Source: Larkinella arboricola (lineage in GTDB: Bacteria; Bacteroidota; Bacteroidia; Cytophagales; Spirosomataceae). From it: a stretch of DNA of 64,000 nt. The notes beneath the pieces were generated by a model, which saw only the letters and a list, made by a program, of their open reading frames with translations, made no database searches and was not told where the DNA came from. Location: contig NZ_QLMC01000004.1 of NCBI RefSeq assembly GCF_003259745.1, forward strand, positions 496,001 through 560,000. The letters are read 5' to 3'. Below, piece by piece: positions 33,143-42,725 of this stretch. The position numbers were made by a program, and so were the translations under genes. How positions within the stretch are numbered: the stretch's first letter is position 1; every line of letters starts with the position of its first letter.

Positions 33143-35596
33143 ATGAAAACCTTTATCACCGCTGTGTGTGCATGGCTGGTCATGACATCGGCAATCGCTC
33201 AGTCTCCTCTGAAAGGAAAAGTGCGCGGGCTGGTTATTGATCAGCAGCAGAAACCGTCGGAATTTGTCACCATCCTCCTCCTGAAAGCCAAAGACTCCAC
33301 ACTGGTGAAGGGAGCCGTAACCAGCGATAAGGGACAGTACGAACTCGACAACGTAGCCGAAGGTCGTTACCGGGTTGCAACGTCACTGGTAGGGTATCAA
33401 AAAGTATATTCGGAACCGTTCACGATTGATGCCGCCAATCCGGAAGTACAGGTCAAAACCCTGACGATGGTGGAAGAGGCCAAAAGCCTGAACGAGGTAA
33501 AGGTGGTGGCTAAAAAACCGTTCATCGAACAGGAAATCGACCGGACCGTTGTTAACGTCGAAAACAGCATCGTTTCGAGCGGCAACACGGCGTTGGAAGT
33601 GCTGGAAAAAGCTCCCGGTGTTACCATCGACCGCCAGAACGATAATATCCAGTTAAAAGGCAAGTCGGGTGTGATGGTCATGATTGACGGCAAACAGACG
33701 TATTTGTCGGGTCAGGAAGTGTCGAACCTGCTGAAAAACACGCCCAGCGATAACATCGAGAAAATCGAAATCATTACTAATCCTTCGTCCAAATACGATG
33801 CCGCCGGAAATGTGGGCATCATCAACATCCGGATGAAGAAAAACAAGAATTTCGGGACCAACGGAACGGCCATTGCGGGAGTAGGGTATGGCCGGTACGA
33901 GAAAGCCAACGCCAGCCTGAACCTGAACCACCGCGTGGGCAAAATCAACGCCTTCGGAAACTACAGCTATTTTCATAACCATCGGTTTCAGGAAAATGAG
34001 CTGAACCGGATCATTCCGTACAACGGGACTGTTACGTACTTCGATCAGGCATCGCACCGGCCCAACCGCTTCGACGGGCACACATTCCGGACCGGCGTCG
34101 ATTATTTTCTGAATAAAAAAAGCACCATCGGCGTTCTGGCAACGGGGTTTCTCAACGACTGGCGGCAGCCGAACGGAATCAACAATGCCGTGATCCGGAA
34201 CGAACAGGGCCAGATTACGCTCAAACCGACTACCGATGTTTCGGTAAAAAACAAGTGGTCGAACCTGACGGGAAACGTTAACTACAAGTATGATTTTGAC
34301 GGAAAAGGTCGTGAACTAACCGCCGACCTCGACTATTCGCGCTTCAACGGCGATTCGTACAACAACCTGAACACGACCTACCGGAACGCCAACGACAGCA
34401 TTGCGCAGCCCGCAGCACTGGTTCGGAACAATATGCCCTCCGAAATCGACATCTGGGCGTTCAAGGCGGATTACGTACATCCGCTGAAAAAAGGGGCTAA
34501 ATTTGAAGCCGGTGTAAAAAGCAGTTCGGTAAAATCGGATAACAACCTGGTTTACGAAGACTTTGTGGACGGCCGCTGGTTGGTCAATCCGGGTCAGAGC
34601 AACCGCTTCAAATACACCGAAAGCATCAACGCGGGTTACCTTAATTTTGCGGGCAAGCTGGATACGAAAACCCGTATTCAGGCCGGATTACGACTGGAAC
34701 ATACCTTCTCGCGGGGAAATTCGCTGACCCTGAACAAAGTTGTTGACCGGGATTATACCAACCTGTTTCCGACGCTGTTTCTGTCGCGCCAACTCGATAC
34801 CAACAACGTGCTGAACCTTTCATTCAGCCGCCGGATCGACCGCCCGAACTATCAGAATCTGAATCCGTTCCGGTTTTATCTCGACCCGTACACCTACCAG
34901 CAGGGCAACCCGTACCTGAAACCGCAGTTTACGAATTCGTTTCAGTTGACCCACGTTTACAAAGGCAAGTTTTCGACGACATTGGGCTACAGCCGCACCA
35001 CCGATGTGATTGTGGACGAAGTGCCGGGCCAGATTCCCGAACAAAACATTACCTATGTGACAACGGACAACCTGGCGACGCAGGATAACGTTAGTCTGAC
35101 GATGAGTTTTCCGGTGGCGGTGACCAAGTGGTGGAATATGCAGAACAATATCAACATTTTTTACAATAAGTACGAATCTCCGTACCTCGGGGCACAGTAT
35201 AATGTAGACTTCGTTGCCTTTAATGTATACACTTCACAGAACTTTGTCCTGCCCAAAGGCTTTACGGCCGAGGTATTCGGGTGGTATAACTCAAAAAGCA
35301 TTTACGGTTTTTACACGGTCCATCCCCAGGGCGCTTTTGGGCTTGGCGTGCAGAAATCATTGATGAAGAACAAAGCGACGCTGAAACTGAACGTCAACGA
35401 CCCGTTCTGGCTGAATAAATTCCAGGGATACGCCAAGTATCAGGATATTGATTTCAAGATTCGGGCGCGTTGGGAAAGCCGGATTGCCCGTCTGACGTTT
35501 ACATACCGTTTCGGCAACCAGAATGTGAAAGCGGCCCGTCAGCGTAGCACCAGTACGGAAGCTGAACGGAACCGGGCCGGGGGCGGAAATAATTAA
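33143..35596 (+). CDS. TonB-dependent-receptor-like outer-membrane beta-barrel protein
   Basis: 817-aa protein with signal peptide (VMTSAIAQ) and a carboxypeptidase-regulatory-like domain (KGKVRGLVIDQQQKPSEFVT). A plug-like domain follows (NTALEVLEKAPGVTIDRQNDNI, MVMIDGKQTYLSGQEV, IEKIEIITNPSSKYDAAGNVGIINI), then a barrel of the outer-membrane-beta-barrel family 3 type (NLSFSRRIDRPNYQNLNPF). It is not of SusC type and has no SusD partner. Often found for siderophore, metal or unknown ligands. It is monocistronic and followed by strong terminators. The C-terminal tail is Arg/Glu/Gly-rich rather than ending at the last strand. Confidence 0.88.
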   Translation: MKTFITAVCAWLVMTSAIAQSPLKGKVRGLVIDQQQKPSEFVTILLLKAKDSTLVKGAVTSDKGQYELDNVAEGRYRVATSLVGYQKVYSEPFTIDAANPEVQVKTLTMVEEAKSLNEVKVVAKKPFIEQEIDRTVVNVENSIVSSGNTALEVLEKAPGVTIDRQNDNIQLKGKSGVMVMIDGKQTYLSGQEVSNLLKNTPSDNIEKIEIITNPSSKYDAAGNVGIINIRMKKNKNFGTNGTAIAGVGYGRYEKANASLNLNHRVGKINAFGNYSYFHNHRFQENELNRIIPYNGTVTYFDQASHRPNRFDGHTFRTGVDYFLNKKSTIGVLATGFLNDWRQPNGINNAVIRNEQGQITLKPTTDVSVKNKWSNLTGNVNYKYDFDGKGRELTADLDYSRFNGDSYNNLNTTYRNANDSIAQPAALVRNNMPSEIDIWAFKADYVHPLKKGAKFEAGVKSSSVKSDNNLVYEDFVDGRWLVNPGQSNRFKYTESINAGYLNFAGKLDTKTRIQAGLRLEHTFSRGNSLTLNKVVDRDYTNLFPTLFLSRQLDTNNVLNLSFSRRIDRPNYQNLNPFRFYLDPYTYQQGNPYLKPQFTNSFQLTHVYKGKFSTTLGYSRTTDVIVDEVPGQIPEQNITYVTTDNLATQDNVSLTMSFPVAVTKWWNMQNNINIFYNKYESPYLGAQYNVDFVAFNVYTSQNFVLPKGFTAEVFGWYNSKSIYGFYTVHPQGAFGLGVQKSLMKNKATLKLNVNDPFWLNKFQGYAKYQDIDFKIRARWESRIARLTFTYRFGNQNVKAARQRSTSTEAERNRAGGGNN

Positions 35597-35684
35597 TAAT
35601 CGTTAAATAAATGAAAACGGCGGACAGTTTTTCACCGCTCCGCCGTTACACTATACAGATAATTAGTTTAGGTTAAGAAAGCAG

Positions 35685-35716
35685 AAAGCCATTCCCACTT
35701 TGAGGAGTGGCTTTTT
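35685..35716 (+). terminator. Terminator of the receptor gene
   Basis: AAAGCCATTCC (35685-35695) pairs with GGAGTGGCTTT (35704-35714), 11 bases including one G-T pair, with an 8-base loop and a T-tract after it. Confidence 0.75.
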
Positions 35717-35829
35717 CATTGTTTAAAAATAATGTACCAACAAGGAATTTCAAAATATCATTTGGTAATTCATGGTAACTGAGATTGATAGAATGGCAGT
35801 GTTTTCGTAATTATAATTTAAAAGTCATA

Positions 35830-35858
35830 AAAAAAGGCCGTTCATGACGGCCTTTTTT
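35830..35858. terminator. Bidirectional terminator between the receptor gene and pgk
   Basis: AAAAAAGGCCGT and ACGGCCTTTTTT form a 12-base stem around TCATG. The A- and T-tracts make it effective on both strands; it lies about 75 bases after the pgk stop. Confidence 0.85.
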
Positions 35859-35934
35859 GCGAATATGTGAATAAATAATTTTCATTCAGGAAAATACAAT
35901 TTTTTACCCCGAATGACGTATCACACTCCATAAC

Positions 35935-37122
35935 TTAGTCCAGAGCCGCAACACCCGGTAAGGCTTTGCCCTCCATGTACTCTAGCAGGGCACCGCCCCC
36001 CGTTGAAACGTAGCTGACGCGGTCGCCGTAGCCAGCGTTGTTGACGGCTGAAGCCGAATCGCCCCCGCCGATGAGCGAGAACGCACCGTTGTCTTCCGTC
36101 GCTTTCACCACCGCATCGGCAATGGCATTGGTACCGATGGCGAAATTCGGAAACTCAAACACACCCATCGGACCGTTCCAGAGAATGGTTCTTGATGATG
36201 CAACCACTTCGGCAAACTGCTTCACGGTTTCGGGACCAATGTCGAGCCCTTCCCATTCGTCGGGGATTTGGCCGGTGGCCACCACCTGACGGTTTGCGTC
36301 GTTGGAGAAATCGTCGGCAATGACGTTGTCAACCGGCAGGTACACCTGAACGCCTTTTGCTTTTGCTTTTTCGAGCAGTTCAAGCGCCAGCTCCTGTTTG
36401 TCGGCTTCGAGCAGCGATTTTCCGATGCTGCCGCCCTGGGCTTTGGAAAACGTGTAGGCCATTCCCCCGCCGATGATGAGATTATTAACTTTGTCCAGCA
36501 GTTTCTCGATGATCAGGATTTTATCCGAAATTTTGGCGCCCCCCATGATGGCAGTAAACGGACGGTCAGCGTTTTCCAGTACCCGCTGGGCGTTGTCCAG
36601 TTCGGCCTGCATAACGTATCCGCAGACTTTATCCGTAAAGAACTGCGCAATGACCGCCGTGGAAGCGTGGGCGCGGTGGGCCGTTCCAAACGCGTCGTTG
36701 ACCCAGACATCACCAAGTTTTGACAGTTTTTCGGCGAAACCTACGTCGCCTTTTTCTTCTTCTTTGTAAAAGCGCAGGTTTTCCAGCAGCAGCACTTCGC
36801 CCGGTTGCAGGGCGTCGGCCTGCTCTTTGGCCGATTCACCGATGCAGTCGTCGGCAAATTTAACATCGACGCCGAGCATGATCGACAGCGGACCGACGAG
36901 GTGTTTCAGCGAGTATTTATCTTCCGGACCGCCTTTGGGCCGACCCAGGTGCGACATCAGCACGCACGAACCGCCATCCTTCAGGATTTTATTAATCGTC
37001 GGCAGCGTGGCTTTCATTCGCGTGTCGTCCGTAATTTCAAATTTATTGTTCAGCGGAACATTGAAATCAACCCGGATCAGGGCGCGTTTACCGGAAAAAT
37101 TATAAGCGTCTAGTGTTTTCAT
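35935..37122 (-). CDS. pgk: Phosphoglycerate kinase
   Basis: 395-aa glycolytic enzyme transferring phosphate from 1,3-bisphosphoglycerate to ADP. The family signature [15 protein letters not shown] (residues 13-27) is followed by [44 protein letters not shown] and the nucleotide-loop [10 protein letters not shown]. Full length. A promoter is visible upstream (37156-37187). The bases before the ATG contain GGTT/CCTCC on the minus strand, without a true Shine-Dalgarno sequence. Confidence 0.97.
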   Translation of the reverse strand: MKTLDAYNFSGKRALIRVDFNVPLNNKFEITDDTRMKATLPTINKILKDGGSCVLMSHLGRPKGGPEDKYSLKHLVGPLSIMLGVDVKFADDCIGESAKEQADALQPGEVLLLENLRFYKEEEKGDVGFAEKLSKLGDVWVNDAFGTAHRAHASTAVIAQFFTDKVCGYVMQAELDNAQRVLENADRPFTAIMGGAKISDKILIIEKLLDKVNNLIIGGGMAYTFSKAQGGSIGKSLLEADKQELALELLEKAKAKGVQVYLPVDNVIADDFSNDANRQVVATGQIPDEWEGLDIGPETVKQFAEVVASSRTILWNGPMGVFEFPNFAIGTNAIADAVVKATEDNGAFSLIGGGDSASAVNNAGYGDRVSYVSTGGGALLEYMEGKALPGVAALD

Positions 37123-37155
37123 ACGGAGGTTCTCTGTTGGCTAATAAAATCGGCC

Positions 37156-37187
37156 CGAACTTAGGAGTTTTTAGTCAAATGAAGCAA
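37156..37187 (-). promoter_or_regulatory. Candidate promoter of pgk
   Basis: On the minus strand: TTG, 21-base spacer, TAAGTTCG, which is one base away from TAnnTTTG. Predicted leader of about 30 bases. Confidence 0.45.
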
Positions 37188-37281
37188 TCTGAAAATTAGC
37201 TTATTGGATTTGTTATAAATTAAATTATATGGTTTCAATTTTGTGGGTTTCACTATAAAACGTTTGCTCTCATATATGATG

Positions 37282-38451
37282 CTAATACCGCTCTCCACTG
37301 CCGCCCCCGCCGAAGTCGCCACCCCCGAACTGCATATCCTCTTTGGAGCCAGGATGGCCCGAGGTAGCCTGGATGGTTGACAGCGCTTCGGCATTCAGGA
37401 ACAATTCTTTTGGAGAGTCTTCGTCGGGCCGGTCGGTAAAACCGTTGCGCGGTACGCTGAGGTAACGAATCAGGAAAATGGCGGTCAGAGCCAGGAGGAT
37501 TCCATTGCTAATCAGGTAAAATTCCAGCGAAAACACCGGGTAGTAATACCGCCAGGTCGCCAGGGCCAGGCCCCAGCCAATAGCCCCCATGATCAGCAAC
37601 GGGCGTTCTTTCTGACGAATACCGAGATAGAGCAGGACAATCGGAACAGCGGTGGTCAGAAGCCAGAACAAGGGTGCCAGGGCGATTTCGGGCGCTTCGG
37701 CGGGCCGTTTGTCCAGGGTCCAGTAATGCAGTTGCCGAACGGCGAAGTAGTTGCAGCTAATCAGCAACTGGGTTAGTGACAGCCATCCCAACAGAATGAA
37801 GTTGTCGCGCCAATACACCAGATGATCGCGGTTTTCGTACCGGCGGGCCATCCCATATAAACCCGCCGATATGGCCATCAGAACAAAAGGCAACCCTGTT
37901 TTTCCGGCGGGGAAGTCCAGAAAGAAATCAAACAAAGCGGTTATGAGGGTGGCAAAAGCGGCCATGGTCAGCAACAGATCGCTGTAGTACCAGACGCCCA
38001 TCAGCACCAGGGGGAGGATAATCAGGCAGTACTGCCAGGTGGGCAGGTTGTTGGGAAGAAGCCCCACGACACCCGCCGTTACGAGCGCAACAGCCGCAAT
38101 CACCAACGCATTGTCAACGCCCGAGCGGTAATAGTTCCGGCTGTTGATCAGGCGCCCCGCCAGAAAACCAACCGCCAATCCAGACCCGATGTTAAAAACG
38201 TGATAAAAGACGTCGTGATTGAACAGTTGACCCAGCAATGTAGCCAGCAAAAAATAACTGCCGCTGGTAGCCACGATGGAAAAGACAAACAAGCCAATCT
38301 CGATAAAACCGTTGGATTCGCGAAAACCGACCGGAAATTTCGCCTGGATCTGCGCCAGTTTTGCAGCATCGAGCATCCCCTGCCGTTGCCAGCGCGCGAC
38401 ATACTCCATCAAGCGTTTGTTATGCACCCAGGTTTCGTTATATGCTTTCAT
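37282..38451 (-). CDS. Multi-spanning membrane protein with glycine-rich C-terminal tail
   Basis: 389-aa protein. The first 50 residues are soluble (NKRLMEYVARWQRQGMLDAAKLAQIQAKF), like the N-terminal domain of DUF2157 proteins. About ten hydrophobic helices follow, then a cytoplasmic tail ending in MQFGGGDFGGGGSGERY. Such GGGxFGGGGSG tails also occur in TPM and LemA-associated membrane proteins. It lies 32 bases downstream of the next gene (38484-39473), which has the same architecture without the tail, so the two probably form one complex. Function unknown. Confidence 0.6.
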   Translation of the reverse strand: MKAYNETWVHNKRLMEYVARWQRQGMLDAAKLAQIQAKFPVGFRESNGFIEIGLFVFSIVATSGSYFLLATLLGQLFNHDVFYHVFNIGSGLAVGFLAGRLINSRNYYRSGVDNALVIAAVALVTAGVVGLLPNNLPTWQYCLIILPLVLMGVWYYSDLLLTMAAFATLITALFDFFLDFPAGKTGLPFVLMAISAGLYGMARRYENRDHLVYWRDNFILLGWLSLTQLLISCNYFAVRQLHYWTLDKRPAEAPEIALAPLFWLLTTAVPIVLLYLGIRQKERPLLIMGAIGWGLALATWRYYYPVFSLEFYLISNGILLALTAIFLIRYLSVPRNGFTDRPDEDSPKELFLNAEALSTIQATSGHPGSKEDMQFGGGDFGGGGSGERY

Positions 38452-38483
38452 GGAATTGCGTGTTGAGTTAGGAGGGCTAACCG

Positions 38484-39473
38484 TTAATTTTTGCCCTCTT
38501 CGCTTTTTACCCCGGGAACTGCATCAATCTTGCGGTTGGCCGATAAATAGACGGTAACACCGATGCCGGTTATAAGCCAGTATAGATACGTGGCTTCGTC
38601 GCGCAGATGCAGGTAATGAAAAACCAGATAGGTCGCGCCAATGTAACCGTAAAACGTACTCATCAGCAAAAACAGAAACGACCGTTCCCGCCGGGCGTAC
38701 CAGTCGAAACCAGCGCAGGCCACCGCCAGCGCCAGGGCAAACTGAAGGTGGAGATTTTCAAAATTGAACAGGCCCGCCAGCAGCGCCACCAGCAGCAGAT
38801 TTCCGGCAAAACCCAGCGTCGTAATGGTAAAATGGGGCTTGATCCGTTGCCTATCCAGCATCAGAGCCCCAACCATCAGAAAAATACTCAGGGCCAGAGC
38901 CGAGAGCAATACCGTCATGTCTTTCAGATTGCCTTTGAAATAAAACTCCAGCGGCCGCACTGTCACACCAATCCACGAAATCAGGGCCGTTAGCCCCATT
39001 GCCAGGACGCCCCGGTGGTCGAACAGATAAGCCAGGCTCAGAAACAGGATGGCGGGGAGAAAGGTTACCAGACCGTAACGCGTGCCGAAAATGGTGTACT
39101 GGTATTGCAGATACCCTTCCAGGCTCAGAAAGAGCAGACAGGCCAGCAGCAGGGCGTAATCGCCAAACGGCGAACGGCTGTAGCTGCGGCCCCTCGTGAA
39201 AGTGCCTTTATAGCGAACGGCAAACGCAAAGCTGGCGGCACAAAGCACCGACAGGGCAATAATCAGAAACGTATGACCAATCTGATCAATGTATTTGTAA
39301 ATCAGCCAGCCCGTTCCCGTGGTAAACAGGAGAATGCCAACGTAGAGCAGCGACCGTAATTCCCAATGAGCCGAGAACAGTTTATGATCTTCAACCGTCT
39401 GAATGCCAGCCCGCTGTTTATCGTTGATTAATTGCTGATCGGCAAGTTCTTGTAAGACCCTTTCCGGGGACAT
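38484..39473 (-). CDS. DUF2157-type multi-spanning membrane protein
   Basis: 329-aa protein beginning with the soluble segment MSPERVLQELADQQLINDKQRAGI typical of DUF2157, then WELRSLLYVGILLFTTGTGWLIY and around nine more hydrophobic helices. I chose the ATG at 39471-39473. A longer in-frame start at 39593 would nearly touch the divergent nuclease gene and adds 40 residues not found in the family. No enzymatic motif is visible. Partner of the downstream membrane protein. Confidence 0.65.
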   Translation of the reverse strand: MSPERVLQELADQQLINDKQRAGIQTVEDHKLFSAHWELRSLLYVGILLFTTGTGWLIYKYIDQIGHTFLIIALSVLCAASFAFAVRYKGTFTRGRSYSRSPFGDYALLLACLLFLSLEGYLQYQYTIFGTRYGLVTFLPAILFLSLAYLFDHRGVLAMGLTALISWIGVTVRPLEFYFKGNLKDMTVLLSALALSIFLMVGALMLDRQRIKPHFTITTLGFAGNLLLVALLAGLFNFENLHLQFALALAVACAGFDWYARRERSFLFLLMSTFYGYIGATYLVFHYLHLRDEATYLYWLITGIGVTVYLSANRKIDAVPGVKSEEGKN

Positions 39474-39596
39474 ATTAACGATAAATGGTGTTATAGATAT
39501 AACAGCAAAGATGAACAAATGGATTAAAAAAAGAAGACCCTGAGGAAATGAACGGATTTTCACCCGGGTTCTTTTTTCTTTTCTTTCTGGCAAAAT

Positions 39597-41288
39597 ATGG
39601 CAACAAAACCGCAGCAGGTTGAACTACCTCCCAAATATTACCTTGATTATTTCCGCTATCTGATCGGATTTGTCCAGCGGATGTATGGTCATCTCTTAAA
39701 TGACGCAGAAAAAGAATTTATCCATCGGTTCCGGGAGCTGACCGAAGATGCACAATGCATGTACGTCCGCTTCAGCAACCGCCGGAGTACGTTCTTTCGG
39801 ATTCAAAAACTCCAGTACAAAGAAATCGAAGACCTGCCCGCGTCCGTGGGCGAACTGCTCCTGAACGGTTTTATTGAGCGGCTCAACCCAACGCACGAAG
39901 CTATGGGGGAGGACGTACTGAACACGTTTACCAAGCCCGAGTTACTGGAATTGCTGCCGCTGGACCCGGAGGAACTTAAACCGCTGGGAAAAGCCAAGAA
40001 AGAGAACATCGTCCGGTATTCGCTGCATGAACTGGATTTTGCCCGGATTGTCGAAAGCCTGACGCAGTACGAAACCGTGGTAAAGCCGAATTTTGATGCG
40101 GAGGTGATGATGCTGAAATACCTGTTTTTTGGCAACCGTTCGGCGGATATGACCGAATTCGTGATCCGCGATCTGGGTATGGTTACCTTCGAACGGTATG
40201 ACGAATCGAAGCTGACGGCCCGGTTTCGAAGCCGCAAGGAAGTGGAAGACAAGCTGCTGATTTCGTTGACAAACGAGGAGTTTCGGGAGCTTCGGGATTC
40301 GGTAACGCCCCCGGAAGATGTGTACAACTGGTTTATGAACTGGGACGAGGTCAAACCCGAACTGAGTGAGATTGCAATGCCCGGTTATGCCAAGCTGGTG
40401 ACGAACATCGGCGGTTATCTGGAACGCCAGAAAATGCCCGAACAGGCCATGCAGGTATACAACCTGACCGACCGGGTTCCGGCCCGCGAACGGCGTGTGC
40501 GGCTCCTCTTCCGCTCCGGCCTGATCGACGAAGCCCTGGCGTTGTGCGACGAAATGGCCCTGAGTCCGCAGAACGCCGATGAACGGTATTTTGCCACCGA
40601 TTTCCGGGAGAAGATTCAGAGCGCCGGGGAGAAAAAACGCAGCCGTAAGGCCACCACACGGTTTTTGTCGGATGCCGAAAGCGTCGATATTCCGGCCATT
40701 TACCGGCACCACGTCGAAGCGGGCGTGATGAACCACTTTCTGGAAACGGGTTGGGAAGCCGCTTTCACCGAGAATTACCCCTGGCGCGGGTTGTTCGGGC
40801 TGGTGTTCTGGGATATTATTCACGACGCCAATGTGCAGACCATTCACCATCCGCTGCAACGGATGCCGTCGGATTTTTACCTGCCGGATTTTTATGTGAA
40901 GCGGGAAGCGCAGTTGAAAAAACGCCTGGCTGACCTGCAAACGCGCGATGCCTGGAAAAAGCACATTGAAACGGTGTACTTCGAGAAATACGGTATTACC
41001 AACGTTCTGGTGGACTGGAACGAGGAACTCCTGAACCTGAACCTTCAGATGATTGAGCTGCTGGAACCGCAGCAGTTAGGGCTGATTATGCTCGAAATTT
41101 CCCGGAACCTGCGCGAAAATACACGTGGTTTTCCGGATCTGATGGTCTGGAACGAACAGGGCGTGTATGAGTTTGTCGAGGTCAAATCACCAACCGACCA
41201 CCTGGGCGCGCAGCAGCTTCATTGGCTGGAGTTTTTCCAAATGATCGGCGTTCACGCGCGCGTATTGCGGGTTATCTGGACGGCTTAA
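39597..41288 (+). CDS. FAN1-type structure-specific nuclease (VRR-NUC domain)
   Basis: 563-aa bacterial homologue of FAN1. The C-terminal VRR-NUC domain has the metal-binding residues D514 (RGFPDLMVW), E528 and K530 (FVEVKSPTD), followed by HLGAQQLHWLEFF. The middle part (YNLTDRVPARERRVRLLFRSG) corresponds to the helical TPR-like region, and the N-terminus to the SAP/winged-helix DNA-binding part. FAN1 cleaves branched DNA and resolves interstrand cross-links. Transcribed alone, divergent from the DUF2157 pair. Confidence 0.88.
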   Translation: MATKPQQVELPPKYYLDYFRYLIGFVQRMYGHLLNDAEKEFIHRFRELTEDAQCMYVRFSNRRSTFFRIQKLQYKEIEDLPASVGELLLNGFIERLNPTHEAMGEDVLNTFTKPELLELLPLDPEELKPLGKAKKENIVRYSLHELDFARIVESLTQYETVVKPNFDAEVMMLKYLFFGNRSADMTEFVIRDLGMVTFERYDESKLTARFRSRKEVEDKLLISLTNEEFRELRDSVTPPEDVYNWFMNWDEVKPELSEIAMPGYAKLVTNIGGYLERQKMPEQAMQVYNLTDRVPARERRVRLLFRSGLIDEALALCDEMALSPQNADERYFATDFREKIQSAGEKKRSRKATTRFLSDAESVDIPAIYRHHVEAGVMNHFLETGWEAAFTENYPWRGLFGLVFWDIIHDANVQTIHHPLQRMPSDFYLPDFYVKREAQLKKRLADLQTRDAWKKHIETVYFEKYGITNVLVDWNEELLNLNLQMIELLEPQQLGLIMLEISRNLRENTRGFPDLMVWNEQGVYEFVEVKSPTDHLGAQQLHWLEFFQMIGVHARVLRVIWTA

Positions 41289-41317
41289 GGAGTGAAGAGT
41301 TCATTCATTACTCCTTA
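41286..41317. other. Hairpin spanning both convergent stop codons
   Basis: TAAGGAGT (41286-41293) and ACTCCTTA (41310-41317) pair perfectly. The arms contain the TAA stops of the FAN1-type gene and of the methyltransferase gene. There is no T-tract, so efficient termination is doubtful. Confidence 0.45.
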
Positions 41318-42052
41318 GACGCTTCCTGCCCGCAAAAATACCGGAAACCGCACCTCCCGTTCGTCGTTTCCCCAGGCGGTAGTTAACTGCTCGGCCATCC
41401 ACAAAACCGGATCCGTACCGTGTTGCTGGATGTACTTCTGCACACTGGACCAGGTGCGGAGGTAATTCAGGAAACGGTCGAGGTTCCAGACGCGGATAAC
41501 CGTAAATTCCCGGTGTTCAACCCGGCTGAAGGGGAAGGGGATGCGGGCGTAGCGATCCTCGATATGCTTACGGTTGACATCCCAGTAGGGACCGATAATG
41601 TGTTCGTAGAAATGGTAAAAAGCCGGATTAATGACCGGATTGATGTCGGCCATGCCGTATCCCCATTCGGCCAGAACAGCGCCCGGTTTGGCAACGCGCC
41701 GGACTTCGTGATGAAACGCATCGGCATCAAACCAGTGCAGGGCCTGCGCGACGGTAATCAAATCAAACGACCCTTCGGGAAAAGGTGTTCGTTCGGCGGG
41801 ACAAACCGTATAGTGAAGGTTGGGATACTGTGCGGCTTTTTCCATTTGCTGCGCACTAATGTCCGTGGCCTCAACCGTTGCAAACTCTTCCGCCAGCACA
41901 TGGGCTACCTGGCCGTTGCCTGTTGCACAGTCCCAGGCTTTTTGGCGGTTTGTTACCAATCCGAAGAGATAGGTATATAATTCGGTGGGATAGTCAATCC
42001 GGTATTGGGCGTACAGATCGGCATGGCCGGAGAAGCGATCAAGAATTGCCAT
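41315..42052 (-). CDS. Class I SAM-dependent methyltransferase
   Basis: 245-aa methyltransferase of the Methyltransf_11 type. Motif I is degenerate (AWDCATGNGQVAHVLAEEF). The acidic residue of motif II lies in VEATDISAQQM, and the later FDLITVAQALHWFDADAFHHEVRRVAKPGAVLAEWGYG block is typical of the trans-aconitate/ubiquinone-like group. Substrate unknown; probably a small molecule. Monocistronic and convergent with the FAN1-type gene. Confidence 0.82.
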   Translation of the reverse strand: MAILDRFSGHADLYAQYRIDYPTELYTYLFGLVTNRQKAWDCATGNGQVAHVLAEEFATVEATDISAQQMEKAAQYPNLHYTVCPAERTPFPEGSFDLITVAQALHWFDADAFHHEVRRVAKPGAVLAEWGYGMADINPVINPAFYHFYEHIIGPYWDVNRKHIEDRYARIPFPFSRVEHREFTVIRVWNLDRFLNYLRTWSSVQKYIQQHGTDPVLWMAEQLTTAWGNDEREVRFPVFLRAGSV

Positions 42053-42192
42053 AGGGGATGCGGTTTTATATTTTCTGACTCAGGGAGTGCGCAGCGGTTT
42101 CGTTCATTAAATTTAAATTTTTTTAGGAGATATTAAACCTTGCTGGCAATTGGTTGTCATAAGAGTAGGATAAGGAAAAAGCTGGGCTAGTG

Positions 42193-42223
42193 TTGGTCTA
42201 TATGACTTAGCCTTTTAACTTTG
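42193..42223 (+). promoter_or_regulatory. Promoter of the cytochrome c gene
   Basis: TTG (42193-42195), 20-base spacer and a perfect TAACTTTG box (42216-42223). It predicts a leader of about 50 bases before the ATG at 42277. Confidence 0.6.
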
Positions 42224-42276
42224 CTAGTCTAAGTCCGTTGGTAATCATAACTTATAGCTTTTTTATTTGGATTTAC

Positions 42277-42648
42277 ATGAAAAAAACGTTTGGACTGCTC
42301 ATTGCTGTTGCCCTGACCGCAATTACCGTCGATAGTAAAGCACAAACTGTGATTCCTGACGACATCAAAGCGTTGCTGCAAAAGAACGCCTGTCTGGCTT
42401 GCCACAATCCGGATACGCGTTTAGTGGGTCCTCCTTACAAAGAGGTTGCGAAGAAAAAATACACTGATGCTCAGATTGTTGAGCTTATTTATGACCCAAA
42501 ACCCGAACACTGGCCCGGTTATCCGCCGATGGCTCCGTTGAAAAGCGTTCCGAAGGATGAAGCCCTGAAAATGGCCAAGTGGATCAACTCACTGGATGGC
42601 GGTTCGAAAGCGCCGGCCAAGAAACCCGCAGCCAAGAAGAAAGCGTAA
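42277..42648 (+). CDS. Small periplasmic class I cytochrome c
   Basis: 123-aa protein with signal peptide (LLIAVALTAITVDSKAQ). One haem-binding motif is present, C39-LA-C42-H43, with M85 in the PPMAP loop as probable sixth ligand. Size and spacing resemble cytochromes c551/c552 and their relatives in Bacteroidota. The tail is Lys/Ala/Pro-rich (KAPAKKPAAKKKA). I start at the ATG at 42277 because an upstream start adds 13 residues in front of the signal. Likely an electron carrier of the respiratory chain. Confidence 0.88.
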   Translation: MKKTFGLLIAVALTAITVDSKAQTVIPDDIKALLQKNACLACHNPDTRLVGPPYKEVAKKKYTDAQIVELIYDPKPEHWPGYPPMAPLKSVPKDEALKMAKWINSLDGGSKAPAKKPAAKKKA

Positions 42649-42663
42649 TCTTCTGACTGTTCC

Positions 42664-42702
42664 TAACCCAAAAAACCCGCTATCAGCGGGTTTTTTGGGT
42701 TA
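42664..42702. terminator. Strong bidirectional terminator
   Basis: Perfect 17-base stem TAACCCAAAAAACCCGC (42664-42680) with its complement at 42686-42702, loop TATCA. It sits between the convergent cytochrome c and rlmB genes. Confidence 0.92.
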
Positions 42703-42725
42703 TACTTATGTTGTATGAAGGAAAT

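Larger units (their letters stand above)
35597..35934. other. Convergent gap with three hairpins
   Basis: 338 AT-rich bases between the receptor gene and pgk. It contains a hairpin without T-tract (AACGGCGGA 35616-35624 with TCCGCCGTT 35639-35647) and the two terminators listed separately. I see nothing coding in it. Confidence 0.65.
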
